Counted from the first letter of the stretch, positions 20,071 through 32,900 are shown. The stretch: 64,000 bases of DNA from Cylindrobasidium torrendii FP15055 ss-10 (GCA_000934385.1 KN880461.1:1-64000), one strand, 5' to 3'. Translations and numbers: made by a program. The notes: generated by a model not told the origin, from the sequence alone.

Positions 20071-21233
20071 GATAGAGGCCTAAGGGAATGTGATGGCGAA
20101 AAAAATTGGTGGTCCAGTCCTTTATATCTCGGTTTCTATATGTAGGTAGGAGATACACCTGAAATGCGCAAAACGGTAACCCCGGGGATAGTCTAGCTCT
20201 TTGATGGTTAACTTTGAATTCCACCAAAGCTCTTTTGCCGGATGAGCAAGTGGGGCTATATTTCCGTGCCCGTGGCATATCGCGAACCAAGAAGAAGTTC
20301 GGACGCGTGTTCCTAACAACCTCTTGTCCCCTTCCGCCTTCTTTTCCGCCCTGCGTGTCCTACTAACCCGGGCCAGCCATAGACTGGTAGTTGCTACAAT
20401 GGCGATGGCGTGCACACGGAGCTCTGAATTCATGATGCCCTGTGCCTGCGCCTGAGGAGTACCTTCTCCAAGGAGTTAGAACTAGTTAGAAACGTTGATA
20501 GTATGAGAAATGAACCAGAGACAAAAGTGTACTTTGCTCATGGTTTAATTCGCTACAGCAATCGTCAAAAGCCGTATCCAGAGCTGTATGATAATCTAGA
20601 CAGCTATTAGTGGCACAGCTCAGCAGGTAAAGTCGCTGCGAACTTAAAGCATGATGGCTATGAGCAAGCCGATTCGGCAAGAACCGCCTGTTTGATCGGG
20701 CAGCCGTATCGCCGACCGACCAGTACGGCCAATCGAGAGATACATAGCGTGAGTTCCAAGTTCCACTAAAGCGACCATGTTGCAATTTTTCATTGGACGA
20801 CAAATTCTGTCATGACTGCCTTGTCAAAAATACAGCGATCTTCAATCTTTATGTCGTCTAAAACCTCTCTAGAACGCTGATCTTCAATGGTGGCTTCAAT
20901 CCCCGCCTCATTCTCATTCTTTTATAAGCACAAAGGGACCCCGCAACATGGTTTCTGGGGTGCATTATGCATATCTACACGGATATATGGCTCACTTGCT
21001 CACGAAAGATGGCGGGAGCAGGAAGCAACATTGCTGTTCGGCGAGACAGACAAAAGGGTTTAACGAAACCCCACTTCCATCCGCGCGGCGTTTTCTCTCA
21101 GAATATTGCTGATGCACACGCTCTCCGGTCTCTTTAAATCATCGGTTCCTCCCCATACGCACATCGTATTTTATGGCCAGTCGACGCGGCAGTCACTTTC
21201 CTTCCCTCACCGCCCATATTTCGACTCGCGAAG
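20071..21233. other. Long divergent intergenic region
   Basis: About 1.16 kb between the divergent P450 and DUF6534 genes. TATA-like stretches occur near 20.92 kb (TTTTATAAG) and 21.13 kb (CTTTAAAT). ORFs here are short and lack codon bias or motifs; no gene, tRNA or repeat is seen. Confidence 0.5.
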
Positions 21234-23271
21234 ATGAGTGCGGACCCGACTTCTGCAGCGTCGCCGGCCATGATTGTGTTCCCTGCCCTCGACAACACTG
21301 TAGTCATCATCCTCTCCGTTCAGTATTCTCTCTGACATTTCTTCCTTTTGAAGATGGGCGCACTCATGATCGGAGCACTGTAAGTTTACAGCAAGGCTTG
21401 CGGAGACAGTGCTCATTCTTCACAGGGTTTCCACCGCGTATGCGTGCCGCTTAACACCTTTGACATGGCCTCACATTCTTTAGACTCTGGGGCATAACAT
21501 GCATGCAAACCTTCGAGTACTATGGGGTGCGTGCACGCCGATTCTGCCCACAGCTTAGACTGACCATGACACAGTCGTATCTTAAATACGACAACATAAT
21601 GTTCAAAATTATGGTGCGTTCCTTTCAGCAGCGCCCGTTGACTGTGGGTCATTGACATCAGCGTTTGTACCTCAGGTCACCATCGTTTTGTACGCCGTCA
21701 ACTCTTGTCTCTCTCCCATTGTCACTCAAGGACGGTCATAGTATATGCGACACTCTCCATGAGGTTTTCATCTGCCATACCGTGTACACCTACATGGTTA
21801 GCCACTTCGGCGATCCTGTGGCTATTGGCAAAGTTGAATGGTAAGTAGCTCGAGCCATGCATCCATTTGCAACACTTACACTGGAAATAGGAGTATCCTG
21901 GTATGTGCACACTTGCTATGTACGAGAGTTACTTATGGGTATCTCAGGCCGAAGTCATTTGTTCTGTAAGTCTGTTTGATACCTCGATTCCCTCCTCATC
22001 TCACCTGGCATTCTAGGGCCTCGTCGCTTTCGTTGTCCAGTCGTAAGTGCCTTTCTTAGACCAATGTTGGCTCCTCACGATAATATCTTAGCTTTTTCAC
22101 CTATCGTGTCTGGGTCTGTGAGTGATGTTGTCCGCCTCCGCCGTTAAATTTCTTATTCTTCACAGTGAGCCGCAAGAAATTCCTCCTGGTTCTACCTCTG
22201 GTACATCATTCGTGTTTTCTCGTCGGTGATAGAGTTGAATAACCGCACCCCTTCAGGCCCTCCTGGTGATAGCTGAACTCGCCGTGACGCTGGGTAGGAT
22301 TATTCAAATCCCGCCCATGTTTTACCTTGCTCATCGATTTTCCTAGCCTACTTTTCCAAAGCGTATGCCATTTCTGCTGTCAAAATGCGTACCTAATACA
22401 GTGTTGCTAGGGTCAAGGTCGAAGTCTATACCGATTCGTTCAAAGTGCGAGACCTGTCGCAGGCGCTCAACGCCATTGGCGCGGCCGGCGATATACTCAT
22501 AACGGTCACTTTGATCTACCTCCTCCATAGGTCAAAGTCGGGCATGCGCAAGTATGTGTCTATTCTACTGCCCCATTCGGATAGTGTGTTTGACGCTAGT
22601 AAAGATCGGATGCCATGGTCAACAGCTTGATCCTGTTCGCGCTCAACACTGGTCTCCTGACAAGGTGAGCGTGAAAAACTTGGTAAAATGTTTTCCGCTC
22701 ACACCAGCAGCTTATGTGCACTTATGTCCTTGATCATGGTAAGCTCAAGCCGCAATGGTAGACTGTCTACCAGCCTTACCATCTGTTCAGATCCTGATCT
22801 ATCCGGATACCTTCCTGTACATCGCTTTCTTCTTCTGCCTTAGTCGCTGTAAGTTCCTTCTCACAAATCACTTCAAAATGATACTAAACATAAGCCCCAG
22901 TGTATGCGAACTCGTTAATGGCGACGTACGTTAAAACCAGCTTGTAGTCCTCTTGCGTCCTGACATGCGCCCAGATTGAATGCGCGGAGGAAGCTCAAAA
23001 ATGCCGTGGACGGCTCCTACATCGCGACTCTCGATGGCGACCCAAGTAGCAGACGCCTGCCGACGCACAACACAACGCCTTCGACCACGCTCGGCTTTTC
23101 GAACCCTAATGTACTTTCAACCTCTGCCAAATATCAGGCGCACGACTGATGTAGATCCTACAGGCCTCTCCGCATGTCATCAGCATTGTCACGCACACAG
23201 AGACACGGACGGATAAGGCCATCGACTTCAATGGCGACTACGAGATGGACCCGCGAGGGGAGCCCAAGTAG
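21234..23271 (+). CDS. DUF6534-domain seven-helix membrane protein
   Basis: Highly split gene with about fourteen introns of roughly 50 nt. Met 21234 (MSADPTSAASPAM) leads through FPALDNTMGALMIGAL, VSTA, LWGITCMQTFEYY, LKYDNIMFKIM, DTLHEVFICHTVYTYMVSHF, GDPVAIGKVEWS, FVVQSFFTYRVW, LSRKKFLLVLPL, ALLVIAELAVTL, and then the DUF6534 core: DLSQALNAIGAAGDILITV, LIYLLHRSKSGMRKSDAMVN, LILFALNTGLLTS, LCALMSLIM, YPDTFLYIAFFFCLSRLYAN, LMATLNARRKLK. The C-terminal tail (EMDPRGEPK) is cytosolic and hydrophilic. The family is very common in Agaricomycetes, has about seven transmembrane helices, and no established function; a receptor-like role is often suggested. It is divergent from the P450. Confidence 0.88.
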
Positions 23272-23452
23272 TTTATTCCTTGAACCAACTGTATCCATTC
23301 GTTTACATTTATTCGTTATTTTTTTTGGACTGCTTGACGCCCGACACAGGCTGTAGGGTACTATATTCGTGTACGCATATGTACATGGTTAGAATTTAGC
23401 AAAGAGGCACACAAGCACATTTACATCGATTTTCTTTGGAAGCAACGTGTGT
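23272..23452. other. Short convergent 3' region
   Basis: About 180 bp between the convergent DUF6534 and LRR genes. AT-rich, with likely polyadenylation signals for both; nothing else is seen. Confidence 0.4.
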
Positions 23453-25378
23453 TCATTTCTTCGTCAGCCACGCTTTCATGTCGAATGTTTGTCCACTGCT
23501 AGTGCTGCCACCTGACTTCCGTCCACCACTTCCGCTCTTCGACTTCTTTCCTCTCGCCTCGACACCCGCGGCCGAGGCCTGCGCAGTCTTCTTCAGCTTC
23601 TTCTTCTCGTCGTCCGGCAAATCGGGCACGTTGATAGCAGAAATCGGTCGAACGCGCTTCACACCCACAGGCTCACCTCGCAAAAGGGACGGCGACGGTG
23701 ACGGCGGCAGAGCACTGGAAAACGACGCCATTACAGGAACAGTAAACGGAGGCGGCGCAGGCGTAGTTTTCGGCGGCGCAGGCTCAGCGGCCTTGCGCCG
23801 AAACGGGTTCCCACTCTTCAGGGTATCCTGTATGCTGGAAGGTACACTCACGCTGGACGTCACCATCGGTGCCATGGGCTTCGAAAAAGACGACTGCCAA
23901 TCCATCCTGCGCACCTTCATAGGCTGGTCTAACGATGAATTGTTTCTCGAGGATTTAGAAATGGATCCTAGGGTCGGAGGTTTATGGTCGTCCAAGGTAC
24001 TCCATGGCGGCGGCGAGCGATAAAACATTGAATCTTCATATCCATACCTGTAAGCGTCGAACTCTTGGTTTCGATAAATCCTGTCGAGGGAAGACATTGC
24101 AGGTGTGCGGGGTTTTGGCTGGCGGTAGAATTGCGCAGGATCGACAGCAAGCGGGGCAGAAGAGTGTACAGGCTGCAAAGAAGCTACAGGTATAACGTGC
24201 GGTATCTTGCTCAGTGCAGTCTTTGAACCTGCTATTGGAATTGGGGTCCTACTATAGGGTGGCATTATGCATTCAGTCTCTCTTGGTGACTGTCGTCGGC
24301 CTGGCGGTTTAAGAGTGACGACGGATGGGTGTGATGCAAAAGCAGCAGACTGTGTCGAAGACTGTCGATGGCTGAGCTCGTCAACACATAGATAGTAAGG
24401 CTGGAGAGAGGAAAACATTGTTTCTGGTGCATTGGAGCCAATGAATGCCAGTGATGCTCGCAGAGGGGTTGGATGGAAAAAGTCTGCATTCGTCGAAGTA
24501 CACCATGAGTGTTTCCGCGCCGCCGATGTTGGGCATTTTGTTCCTCGAAAATCTGGCAACACTAAGTCGTTTTTGAGAATGTTATTGAAATAGAACACAC
24601 CAAGTGCGGAAAGTAGCGGGAATGACTTTGTAGCTCTGAATGCCTCTCCAGTGATGTGTTCGCAGTTCCGCAGGCGAAGTAGGCGCAGCTGCCATGGTCC
24701 TCTGCGCAGACCGTCACTGTCCCATGCAAGTGTCTTGCTTAGTTTGAGAAGGCCATAGTCGGTAAGCGACGTCCCACTAGCTTCCAGAGCAGTTAGACTA
24801 TGTAAAGCCTTGAGCTGAACAATGTTTGTGTCGTCGAGATCTTTACATCCAGGGAGTTCTAGTATGGTCACTAGCGAAAAGTTGATGGTGGAAGGTATCG
24901 CCTGAAGGATATGCATGTTCTCGTCGGCAAGAGGTAGGTAGTAGTAGCGGAATTGTGGGGGCAAAGAGCCAGGGTAGAGTTGAGCAAGGGTGGCCCACAG
25001 CCGAGGGTCGACGCGTCGAACATCGAATGCTGCGTCTTCATAGTCGGGAAACAGTGACTCGATAATGACTCCGGCATTGTCTTGTACTGATGCGTCGCCA
25101 ATCAAGTGAATTTGGTCGGCAGCGGACATAAGAGCGCGAACGCAGAAGTAGGCCAGTGGAGGAACCCGCGGAAGACATGTAGGAAGGGGAGTATACTGGC
25201 CGCGAGTCACGGGCTGTGTTTGTGTGTATTTTGAGACCGTGGCATCGTCGGATTCCTCTTCCCTGCGCCGCGAGAGCACGATAGGTGGAAGCGACATGTA
25301 TCGGTCGCAATGGTATCTGGCAGACCCGTTCAATGTGATCGGCCCGAGGGGTGATCGAATCGTCCTTGATGCCATCAA
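23453..25378 (-). CDS. Leucine-rich repeat protein with long disordered tail
   Basis: A 641-residue single-exon ORF. Residues about 140-270 contain LRR-like strands (LVTILELPGCKDLDDTNIV, LKALHSLTALEASGTSLTD, WQLRLLRLRNCEHITGEAF), similar to the cysteine-containing LRR subtype of F-box proteins, but no F-box is visible. From about 330 on it is rich in Pro, Ser and Thr and probably disordered. A lysine-rich segment (DDEKKKLKKTAQ) and a Gly/Ser/Lys stretch precede the C-terminus, which ends FDMKAWLTKK. The short conserved-looking terminus after disorder may be a binding motif. The N-terminus contains two closely spaced Met codons. I recognise an Agaricomycete hypothetical protein but no function. 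It is convergent with the DUF6534 gene. Confidence 0.75.
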   Translation of the reverse strand: MMASRTIRSPLGPITLNGSARYHCDRYMSLPPIVLSRRREEESDDATVSKYTQTQPVTRGQYTPLPTCLPRVPPLAYFCVRALMSAADQIHLIGDASVQDNAGVIIESLFPDYEDAAFDVRRVDPRLWATLAQLYPGSLPPQFRYYYLPLADENMHILQAIPSTINFSLVTILELPGCKDLDDTNIVQLKALHSLTALEASGTSLTDYGLLKLSKTLAWDSDGLRRGPWQLRLLRLRNCEHITGEAFRATKSFPLLSALGVFYFNNILKNDLVLPDFRGTKCPTSAARKHSWCTSTNADFFHPTPLRASLAFIGSNAPETMFSSLQPYYLCVDELSHRQSSTQSAAFASHPSVVTLKPPGRRQSPRETECIMPPYSRTPIPIAGSKTALSKIPHVIPVASLQPVHSSAPLAVDPAQFYRQPKPRTPAMSSLDRIYRNQEFDAYRYGYEDSMFYRSPPPWSTLDDHKPPTLGSISKSSRNNSSLDQPMKVRRMDWQSSFSKPMAPMVTSSVSVPSSIQDTLKSGNPFRRKAAEPAPPKTTPAPPPFTVPVMASFSSALPPSPSPSLLRGEPVGVKRVRPISAINVPDLPDDEKKKLKKTAQASAAGVEARGKKSKSGSGGRKSGGSTSSGQTFDMKAWLTKK

Positions 25379-25738
25379 CGGTTTCCTTTAAAGTTTAGAC
25401 TTTGTGTGCAACCTCCATGTCTATGTTGCACAATCCTATTTCTCATAAGTAGTATGGTATACCTCAAATTCTACTCAGTATCCACCCGAAGCTGTGATAT
25501 GGTTTTGTCTCAAGTCGGAGTAACTATCCCCATTTACCAAGGAAATTATCGACCAGTCAATAGATACTACGAAACAATTAGGTATACACACTCCCAGCTG
25601 CACTCTGATAAATACAGCCATATAGATAGTGACTAGTGATCCCACGACCCAAAGTGTTTATGTACAATGCTTCAGAGTACTAGTAAACGTAAGAGCCAAT
25701 GTCTAGTCCAAAAGACCTTTGTCGTCCTAACGCAATGC
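25379..25738. other. Intergenic, no gene seen
   Basis: About 360 bp of AT-rich sequence between two minus-strand genes, holding the LRR gene promoter and the 3' flank of the glycosyltransferase gene. Confidence 0.4.
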
Positions 25739-27353
25739 CTATCTAGAAAGCACATCCTGCACTGACTTCACGACTAGGTTCACGTTGATCTGTATTGAGC
25801 TACCCTCAGGTTCTGATAACGTTTCCTCAGCGGTATACACCCTTCAGACAGAGCAAACATTAGCATAACCCAACCCCAGACGAGGCAAGCACTAACCGTT
25901 CATGATCCAAGGCTGTATATTTCAAGCCCACTGCGCGCACTGCGACCTCTCGGTCGCGGCTGAAGCTGCCCTTGGGGAACAACTCCACCAGCGCACCTTG
26001 CGCATCCATCCACAACGCATCCATCATATGGCTCCCTGCAACTCCCAAAACAACGCTCGACTGGACAACGCTAGCCATCCTCAATTTCCATGGTGTTTCC
26101 TGGTCATCGGCAGATACAACATGCACTTCATATCCCTGGCTTGCCGCCAACTTGGCCAGTGCATGTAGCAAGTCCCCATGCTCCGCTGCACTCGGTTTCA
26201 ATCCGTCCGTATTTTCGAGGTAAGTGATGACCTTCTTCTTTGGCTTTGCGTCTCCAAAATAGTTCGCCATGGTGTTGCGTACTGGCGCCCACCATCCAGC
26301 GGCAGGCGTGTGAGTGAAAATATTCTCGTCCGCTGCTCTGTGGTCCGCGACGACGACGCGCTCGAGCACATACGGGAAATCGAGATTTTCAAAGTCTTCC
26401 CAGTCCTCGCGGAATAAGAAATTGGTATGTGGGAACGCGGCCTTGATTGTGTATGGATGAAGACCGACGTCGGCACGTATTCTGTCACCCTTGAACGCAT
26501 ATATATGCGGGAAAATGACACGCTGGGGTGGGGGTAGTGACGCAGAGGTGTCGAGAGAACTATAGGTATGTTGAAGAGCGGCGAATGTGCTATTGTCGGA
26601 TGTCGTGTCCGCTACAAGCCAACTTGTGCCATGAACACTGCATCCCGTTAGTCTAGGGTGAAGTATATGGAGTACAAAAACATACGATGCACCTAGCGAT
26701 CCGAACCTTGCGTGTGCGTCTATAGGAGAGATGATTTCCCAGTCATGGTGGGCAGGGCCCCGTGTAGACACAATGGAATCGACGGAAGGAAAGTCCTCTT
26801 GGGAATTCGTGACGATGTACACAGTGCCTTGATGCATCACGACGTTATCCAGTACAGTATACCCTGCATGATTTTAGCTAGGAGGAGCGGAAAGGAGCGT
26901 AGGTGGCGCACCAGGTTTGTGCGTTTTCAGCGTCGTCAGCGGCATCTTATCTCCCCAGCTCATAATCCCGTTTGCTTCCTGTCTCTTGAAGCCCAGTTTG
27001 ACGTGCCGTGGTCGCATCCACGTCGCCTTGTGGTCGCCCACGACAAGGCTAAGACCATTGGACTTGTCTAGGGGATGAGCCTTGTCCATTCCATGTCCGG
27101 CAACATGGTCGTTGTCCCACGGGAAGTCCCCAAATATCAACGATTCCAATGCGTCCTTTGTGCTTCCGTCTCTCCGCCCGTCACTGCCTATAATCCTGGA
27201 GGAGCTGAAGCCCAACCTGCCGAGAAGTGCATTTTGAGACGCGCCAAATCGAACAGAGTTGCTAAAGTTGAACGCGAGCGTAAAGACCGTCAGGGAGAAG
27301 AAAATCAGCGAAAGTTCCCGTCTGTCTGGCGGCGCCAGCCAGTTTCGAGCCAT
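25739..27353 (-). CDS. Glycosyltransferase family 61 (DUF563)-like type II membrane protein
   Basis: Met 27353 gives a short cytosolic tail (MARNWLAPPDRR) and a signal anchor (ELSLIFFSLTVFTLAFNF), as in Golgi type II enzymes. After the stem, exons read YTVLDNVVMHQGTVYIVTN, SWLVADTTSDN, RVIFPHIYAFKGDRIRAD, FLFREDWEDFENLDFPYVLE, WWAPVRNTMANYFGD, KKKVITYLENTDGLKPSAAE, LLHALAKLAASQGYEVHVVS, and SVVLGVAGSHMMDALWM. The last is the GT61 hallmark region (V..GxHG.xL-like) in its Agaricomycete form. An intron then leads to a final exon ending NLVVKSVQDVLSR, TAG at 25739. Four or so introns. Relatives transfer sugars such as xylose or GlcNAc; the acceptor here is unknown. The GAGSHM variant instead of GxHG should be checked for activity. 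Confidence 0.78.
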
Positions 27354-27732
27354 AACGAGACGTGAGGGCGTGATGGTAAGTGGACAAGGCAGTAAATGAA
27401 GCATCAATAGTTCAATTACACTTTCAAACTGTGGTAGAAGGTCAAATTATCGCTTATGCTAGACTATCGCAAGTATGTAATGCTTTTTTCCCGCAATAGT
27501 ATTCTCACAAGTGCGAAACGATGCGCTGTTCAGCACAAAACTGAGCGCTTCATGCGCGGCAGCAATGCTGATAAGATAAGGTCGGCGGCTACGGCACTGG
27601 CAATCTAGGTACCACTCGCAACGATAAGTTTTCCACACTTTCCATCTCTTTCATAAACCACCATCTTGGATGTATTCTCTTATTTTTCTTTAAGCCTCTT
27701 TTCATCGGAATCAAACGACACAACACGGAAGG
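27354..27732. other. Divergent promoter region of GT61-like and coiled-coil genes
   Basis: About 380 bp. GATA-factor core sites (GATAAG) cluster near 27.57 and 27.62 kb. No gene is seen. Confidence 0.4.
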
Positions 27733-29235
27733 ATGCCTAGCCAGACACGACCGTTGACGCTGTTGGCCACAGGCTCCGACCTACCCACTCTCGTTACAGA
27801 ATCGGACTCGCCCATTGTCTCTGTGCGTTATTGGTGTTGACGTTCATTTGTTCTAATGCTTACCTTATCTCAGCGCGCACACGATACGGACATGGTGCAG
27901 GCACCTCACACACCCGCCTCCAGCCAGGTCCCAAGGACTGTACCCAATCTCAATTTGCGCCTGTCGCATCGTCGCAACTCATCAGCACCATACCCAGTTT
28001 CGCCGCTGTCGCCTTCCTATGCGATGAACCACTCAACTCACTCAGCTTCGCCCCGCTCTCCACTACCGTCACCTTACTCCCAGACGCCACCTCGTACTCC
28101 CACGAATTTGCAGACTCATTCACGTCACCGCACCGTCGGCGGCGACTCTGGGTTGGCACCGTTCGTCCTCGACTCGAGCTCTACCAGAGTGCCCCTACAT
28201 GCGCCTTCACATTCTCGCTCATCCTCAAGGTCACATTCCCCGGCGCCCTCTCTATCTCATGCCCATCCCGAAACCGCACGTCTGCTCGATACCCTCAAGA
28301 ATCTGCGCGCCCAAAACGCCTTGCTCACACGGTCGCTCAGAGACAAACATGCGCTGGAGCGTGCCCTCGAATCAGAGCGGATCGAGCGCTCACGGCTGGA
28401 GGAAGACTTGGCGCGTGCAGAACACTCGACCAGCGTCCTCGCCGAACACAACCGTCTCATTTCACATCACCCTCACTCGCCTGCCGCGGAGGCTCAAATT
28501 CTGCCCGTCGACCCGGATTCCGTAGCGGAACTCCAGACTTCGCGGGCACAGCTCGAAGCCGCATTTATCGAGAAAGCAAGGATGGAAGAAAGGATTGAAT
28601 CCCTTCATCATGAGATGCAACAATGTCTAGACAGTTCTGCGAACGCCTTACAAGTCGAGCGCGAATTGCGGGCTGAAGTCCTTGGTCGACTGGCTGAGCG
28701 GGAGGAAGAATGTGCACGGTTGAAAGTGGAATTGCGAATGCTCAAGATGAAACAGGATAAGGTGTGTAGTAAACATTCCCTTTCATTTGTTGTACTGATG
28801 GGCGTCTAGGATAACCATAGTCCCCGACACTCCACTGCCTTCTCAACGTCCACCGCCAGCTCGCGCTCAACCTGTCCATTGACCCCACCATTGCAATCAC
28901 TTGCCCCACCACTCCTCTCTGTACCTGGTACAAGCAAGAAGACCCACCGTCCATTGTCCAAGATGCTGTCGGCAACCCTTTTGAGGTCGCCTAGTTCAGG
29001 GCATTTCAAATCAGACACGACTTGCTCCGTCAGTAGCTCGGGATGGGCCCCAGATACATCCGACTTTTCATGGGAAAGTCAGCGACCTGCTTCGGCAGTG
29101 CTGGTACGCTCATTCACTTGAATCTAAATGATGCTGTTGCTGATTTGCGCGCAGGAAGGTATCGTGCTTCAAGACGGTGGCTGGGACGTCGTCGACAGCG
29201 ATTCTGCGGCCGATATGTCTGATGGTACATTCTAA
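27733..29235 (+). CDS. Coiled-coil protein with disordered N-terminus
   Basis: Met 27733 (MPSQTRPLTLLATGSDLP) is joined by an intron near 27.83 kb to a long exon. The first 130 residues of this exon are Ser/Pro/His-rich and low complexity. Then a coiled coil runs over about 170 residues with clear heptads (TARLLDTLKNLRAQNALLTR, LERALESERIERSRLEEDLA, ELQTSRAQLEAAFIEKARM, LQVERELRAEVLGRLAERE). Two more exons carry Ser-rich sequence and end EGIVLQDGGWDVVDSDSAAD, TAA at 29233. The acidic DGGWDVVD end is a plausible short interaction motif. I do not recognise the family; it looks like a cytoskeletal or scaffold protein specific to basidiomycetes. Splice sites beyond the coiled-coil exon (donor near 28.76 kb, GTGTGT) are by inspection. 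Confidence 0.7.
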
Positions 29236-29921
29236 AGAATACCGTCATGGCCTTTGGCCTTCAGTCGGGCAAGGTTTTTTCGTTCTTCATCGCTCGTATA
29301 TTTATATGGACCTACTCACCCCATTGCATTCGCACAATACCCTTTGTACATTATGTTTTATTAGCGTTGTATGTGTATAGCTGGGCGTGTATCTACGCAG
29401 CATTATGGACTCTGCATGCTGTCCGCATCAATACGTCTGGCGCGCACGTCCGGATTTTTGCGTGCGGTTGAGGACGGGCCATTAGAGGAGTTATGAATAT
29501 GTAAATATGGGCCGTTTGTTCATCATCCTACATGATGCAAATGCCGTTTCCGAAGATGGAGGAGCACGTTCTGTACGAGCCATTCCGTTGATATCAATTG
29601 GCAGTGCACGCAGCGCATTCCGAAAAGTCTGAACCATCGACGGAAGATATGATAATTTCCCCAATGTTACCACTACGTTCGCGGTCCCAGAGGTGAGTCC
29701 ACCTTGGGCCATAAAAGGTGCCTTGATACAGTCTAAGCTTCCAGTGACCCCGCTTCTGAAAATGCTAAGTACAATCGAGGATCAGTCGACAGACGGAGAT
29801 ATTGCGTGAGAAAGCTAGACTTGTTGTAAAGCAGTCCGCTTGGTTTCTCATGTTCGAGCTGCAATCACATCTTGCAAGAATCTATGGTACAAACAACTTT
29901 CATACTAACAACTATACACTC
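29236..29921. other. Intergenic with one unresolved minus-strand ORF fragment
   Basis: About 690 bp between convergent genes. On the minus strand an open stretch from about 29790 to 29491 reads protein-like (VVVTLGKLSYLPSMVQTF, LRALPIDINGMARTE) and follows a TTTTCAG acceptor-like site. I find no matching upstream exon before the end of the helicase gene. It may be a gene fragment or chance; I do not call a gene. Confidence 0.3.
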
Positions 29922-32900
29922 TCAAGCACCCTGTCCCCAAGCCCATGGCGAATTCTGCGCCCCCTCCCCGCGGGCCAGATCTTCGAGCTCCCTGTTTCGA
30001 GTATTCGACGAATCGAGACTGTGGTTCATCCCACCAATTGGTGCACTGCATTCTGGGCAGACTGCTTGCTGCATCGCACCTCCGCACTAGATTCACTTCA
30101 GTAAGTAAGCTGAAGTTTACGCAAGGACGCGACAAACCTCAGTAATCACAAACGGATGCCCATTCGGACAGTTGTAGAAATGCCCAGTATGACCTAGTAA
30201 ATCGGCATCGTCAGCAAACCAGATGTACAAACAATAAGCGAGAACTCACTAAACCCAAATGCCTTGACAACCTCCTTCATTTCATTGACAGACATGGGCT
30301 GGTATCCCGTATCCGACCGAATGTGCTCTGCAAGCTTCAAGTACTCCTCTTTGTAGGTCTCTGCAGGCACCCGGACTTCGTCTTTGAACCAGGCGAGCTC
30401 TTCCTTCAACGCGTTCATATCCCTTGCCGGACGCGACCGCACATAGCCCTTCTCCGCTGTTCTTAATAGCTCTGACAGCCGCATCGTATCCGCCTGAATC
30501 CTACGTATCAAGTTGTGCTTGTCCGCATCCCAGAGGCCCGGCCTCTGTTTCTTCAACTCGGCCACTTCACACAGAATCTCAAAGATGAACCTGAACATCT
30601 CCGAGCGGACAGCATAGCCTTCACATCGCGCAACTTGGCGAGTCGACGAAGATGCCGCAGCGATCCCCTTTGCCTTCTGCGTGTCGGCAATGCAGGATGC
30701 GTACAAGAAATCGATGTAACCCCGCCACACCGATTTGGCAGTGTCCTGCGAGACAGACAGCCCATCGAGCCGCGCGCGCGCAATCTGGGCGATGCGGAAC
30801 CGGATATCGATGGTACGGAAGAACGCCTCGACTTGGTACCGCCTGTCTGCGCGGTGCGGTGGCTGGCCCATCTTGGTGTTCACCACCCTCTGAAGCGCAT
30901 CCATCTCCGGCGTCGCGCTCGTACTCGCCTCGTCCGTCACTTCCAACATGCTTTCGAACTCCGCGCGGTACAGCTTCGAAAGTGCCGCCTCATACGACCG
31001 TGAATGGGGGCTGCGCATCGTTGCTATCGCATAGAACTTCTTGTATGCATCAGGCAGTGTGCGAAGAGTAGCCTTCCATGCTTTGGCTTCGGCGCTGCTG
31101 AACCCTGTCATGGTCTTGTCGATGATCATCTGCACAGAAAGCGGGACGCCCTTTGTGTTGGCGGTCCGGACACCTTGGTCTTGTCGCGCCTGGTACGGCT
31201 GAAGGTCAAAAATATCTGGATACTCGGGCGATGGGATAGCACCAGCAGCTGTTTCCATCTCCCCGACAGAGGCAAATGCGATGTCGAGGGACAGGGAGAC
31301 TGCTGCGAGTTGCTTTGTCATATGACTGGCGACATTGTTCTCCAGGATGTCAAGATTTGCGCGCTTCATGACGCGGCCGTAGCGCATCGAGGTGATGGGC
31401 CCACGGCACGTCGGGCAAGAAGGCGGTTTTTGGAAACCAATAGGAGGGGGCACCATGCCAGTGTACTCGCCGGTATTAAGGTCGATAGCATAGTAGTCAG
31501 ACATGTGGCAGTGACCGTCGAGAGTTTCGACAGTAAAGGCGTGCTTGCAGGCTAATGTGATGATTCTCTCCGCAACGTCGTCGGATGTCAGATCAAGGTC
31601 ACCAAGGCTGCGCTGCATGATGAAGTCCGCCACTGTCGCCTTTCTGTCATTTGGAAGACACTCGATACAGACTTGATCTTGACACGGCTCACCGCAGACT
31701 GGTGGGATCAAAAGTGAGTACAATGAACAAGACGATGATGACTGAGAAACGTACTGGAAGGGCATTCATGTCCACACTCGAGCTGGTGGCGGCACACTTC
31801 ATTACACGGCAGACGCGAGCAGATCTGCGACCAATAACTTAGCCACACGGACATTTATCACAGAAAGACATACCGAACCACAGGGAACCAGACACTGGTT
31901 CCCGTGACTGCATAACCACGCACACGGCTCCAAGCAGGGTGCACACGGCACCGAACATGTCTTCTCACATTTGTGGTGACTGCAAGCCTGACGACAAGCC
32001 TGCCTACAGGCGTCGTTACACGTATGACCTTGCTCACATCGCTTCCCACATCTATGTCCACACACTGCTAGCTCGCGTTCGCAAAAGTGTACATCATGTT
32101 GTGTCCGGTCGATATGCGCAGGGCTTGTGGGCGTCTTCGACATTTGCTGGCACAGATGGCACTTTGAGCGGCACATCCTCGAGCAGCAGGATAACTGGCC
32201 GCCGCAGACGGAGGTGCAGATAGCTTTGAGCGGATCTTTGTGGCACTCCATCGTCGCACTGTGTTCACATTGTGGGAGATCCTTTCTGACCTTGACCTTG
32301 CAGACAACGGAGTCCAAGGCATCGAGCTGGTGGCTGGACGCAAGTGAGAATTGGACCACAGAAAAGAAGATCACATACCATGGGACTTGAGATATGACGT
32401 GTCCGCACGGAAGCGGCACATCGCGGAATGGGAAAACGCACGACCCACAGTCGTCCCCACAGTCTCTTGTGCACGGATGTCCCCGGGGACAGGTAATGCG
32501 CGGGCATGGCTCGTGGCACATGATGCGAGCGTGCTGTTCGAGGTCTGGATGGCACTAAAGTTGCACTCAGAGAAATCAAACATTGGACGTAAAAAGCACA
32601 ACACACCACCGACGGACATGTATGTCCACAGGAGAGCTGGAACTCGCATCTCTCTAGGCATCCACCCTCCGGGGCGTTGTGCGGGATCTGGTTGATGCCA
32701 GTGATCTGGCGGACAGTGGCCGGATGGCGTGGGCAGACAATGGGAAGCGCGTTTCCCACAATGCCTTCCTCCTCCATCTTTGTGAGGATTTTGGACCATG
32801 TTGCGTTGCGACTGAGGTTTGCGGCGTTGCCAAAGATGTACATGCCATGCTTTGCGCGAGATACGGCGACATTAATGCGGTTCGAGCTCTGCATTTTGTT

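Noticed and set aside
18051..27353. A secondary-metabolite gene cluster around the P450
   Set aside because: Neighbours are a DUF6534 protein, an LRR protein and a GT61-type enzyme, with no core synthase, transporter or pathway regulator.
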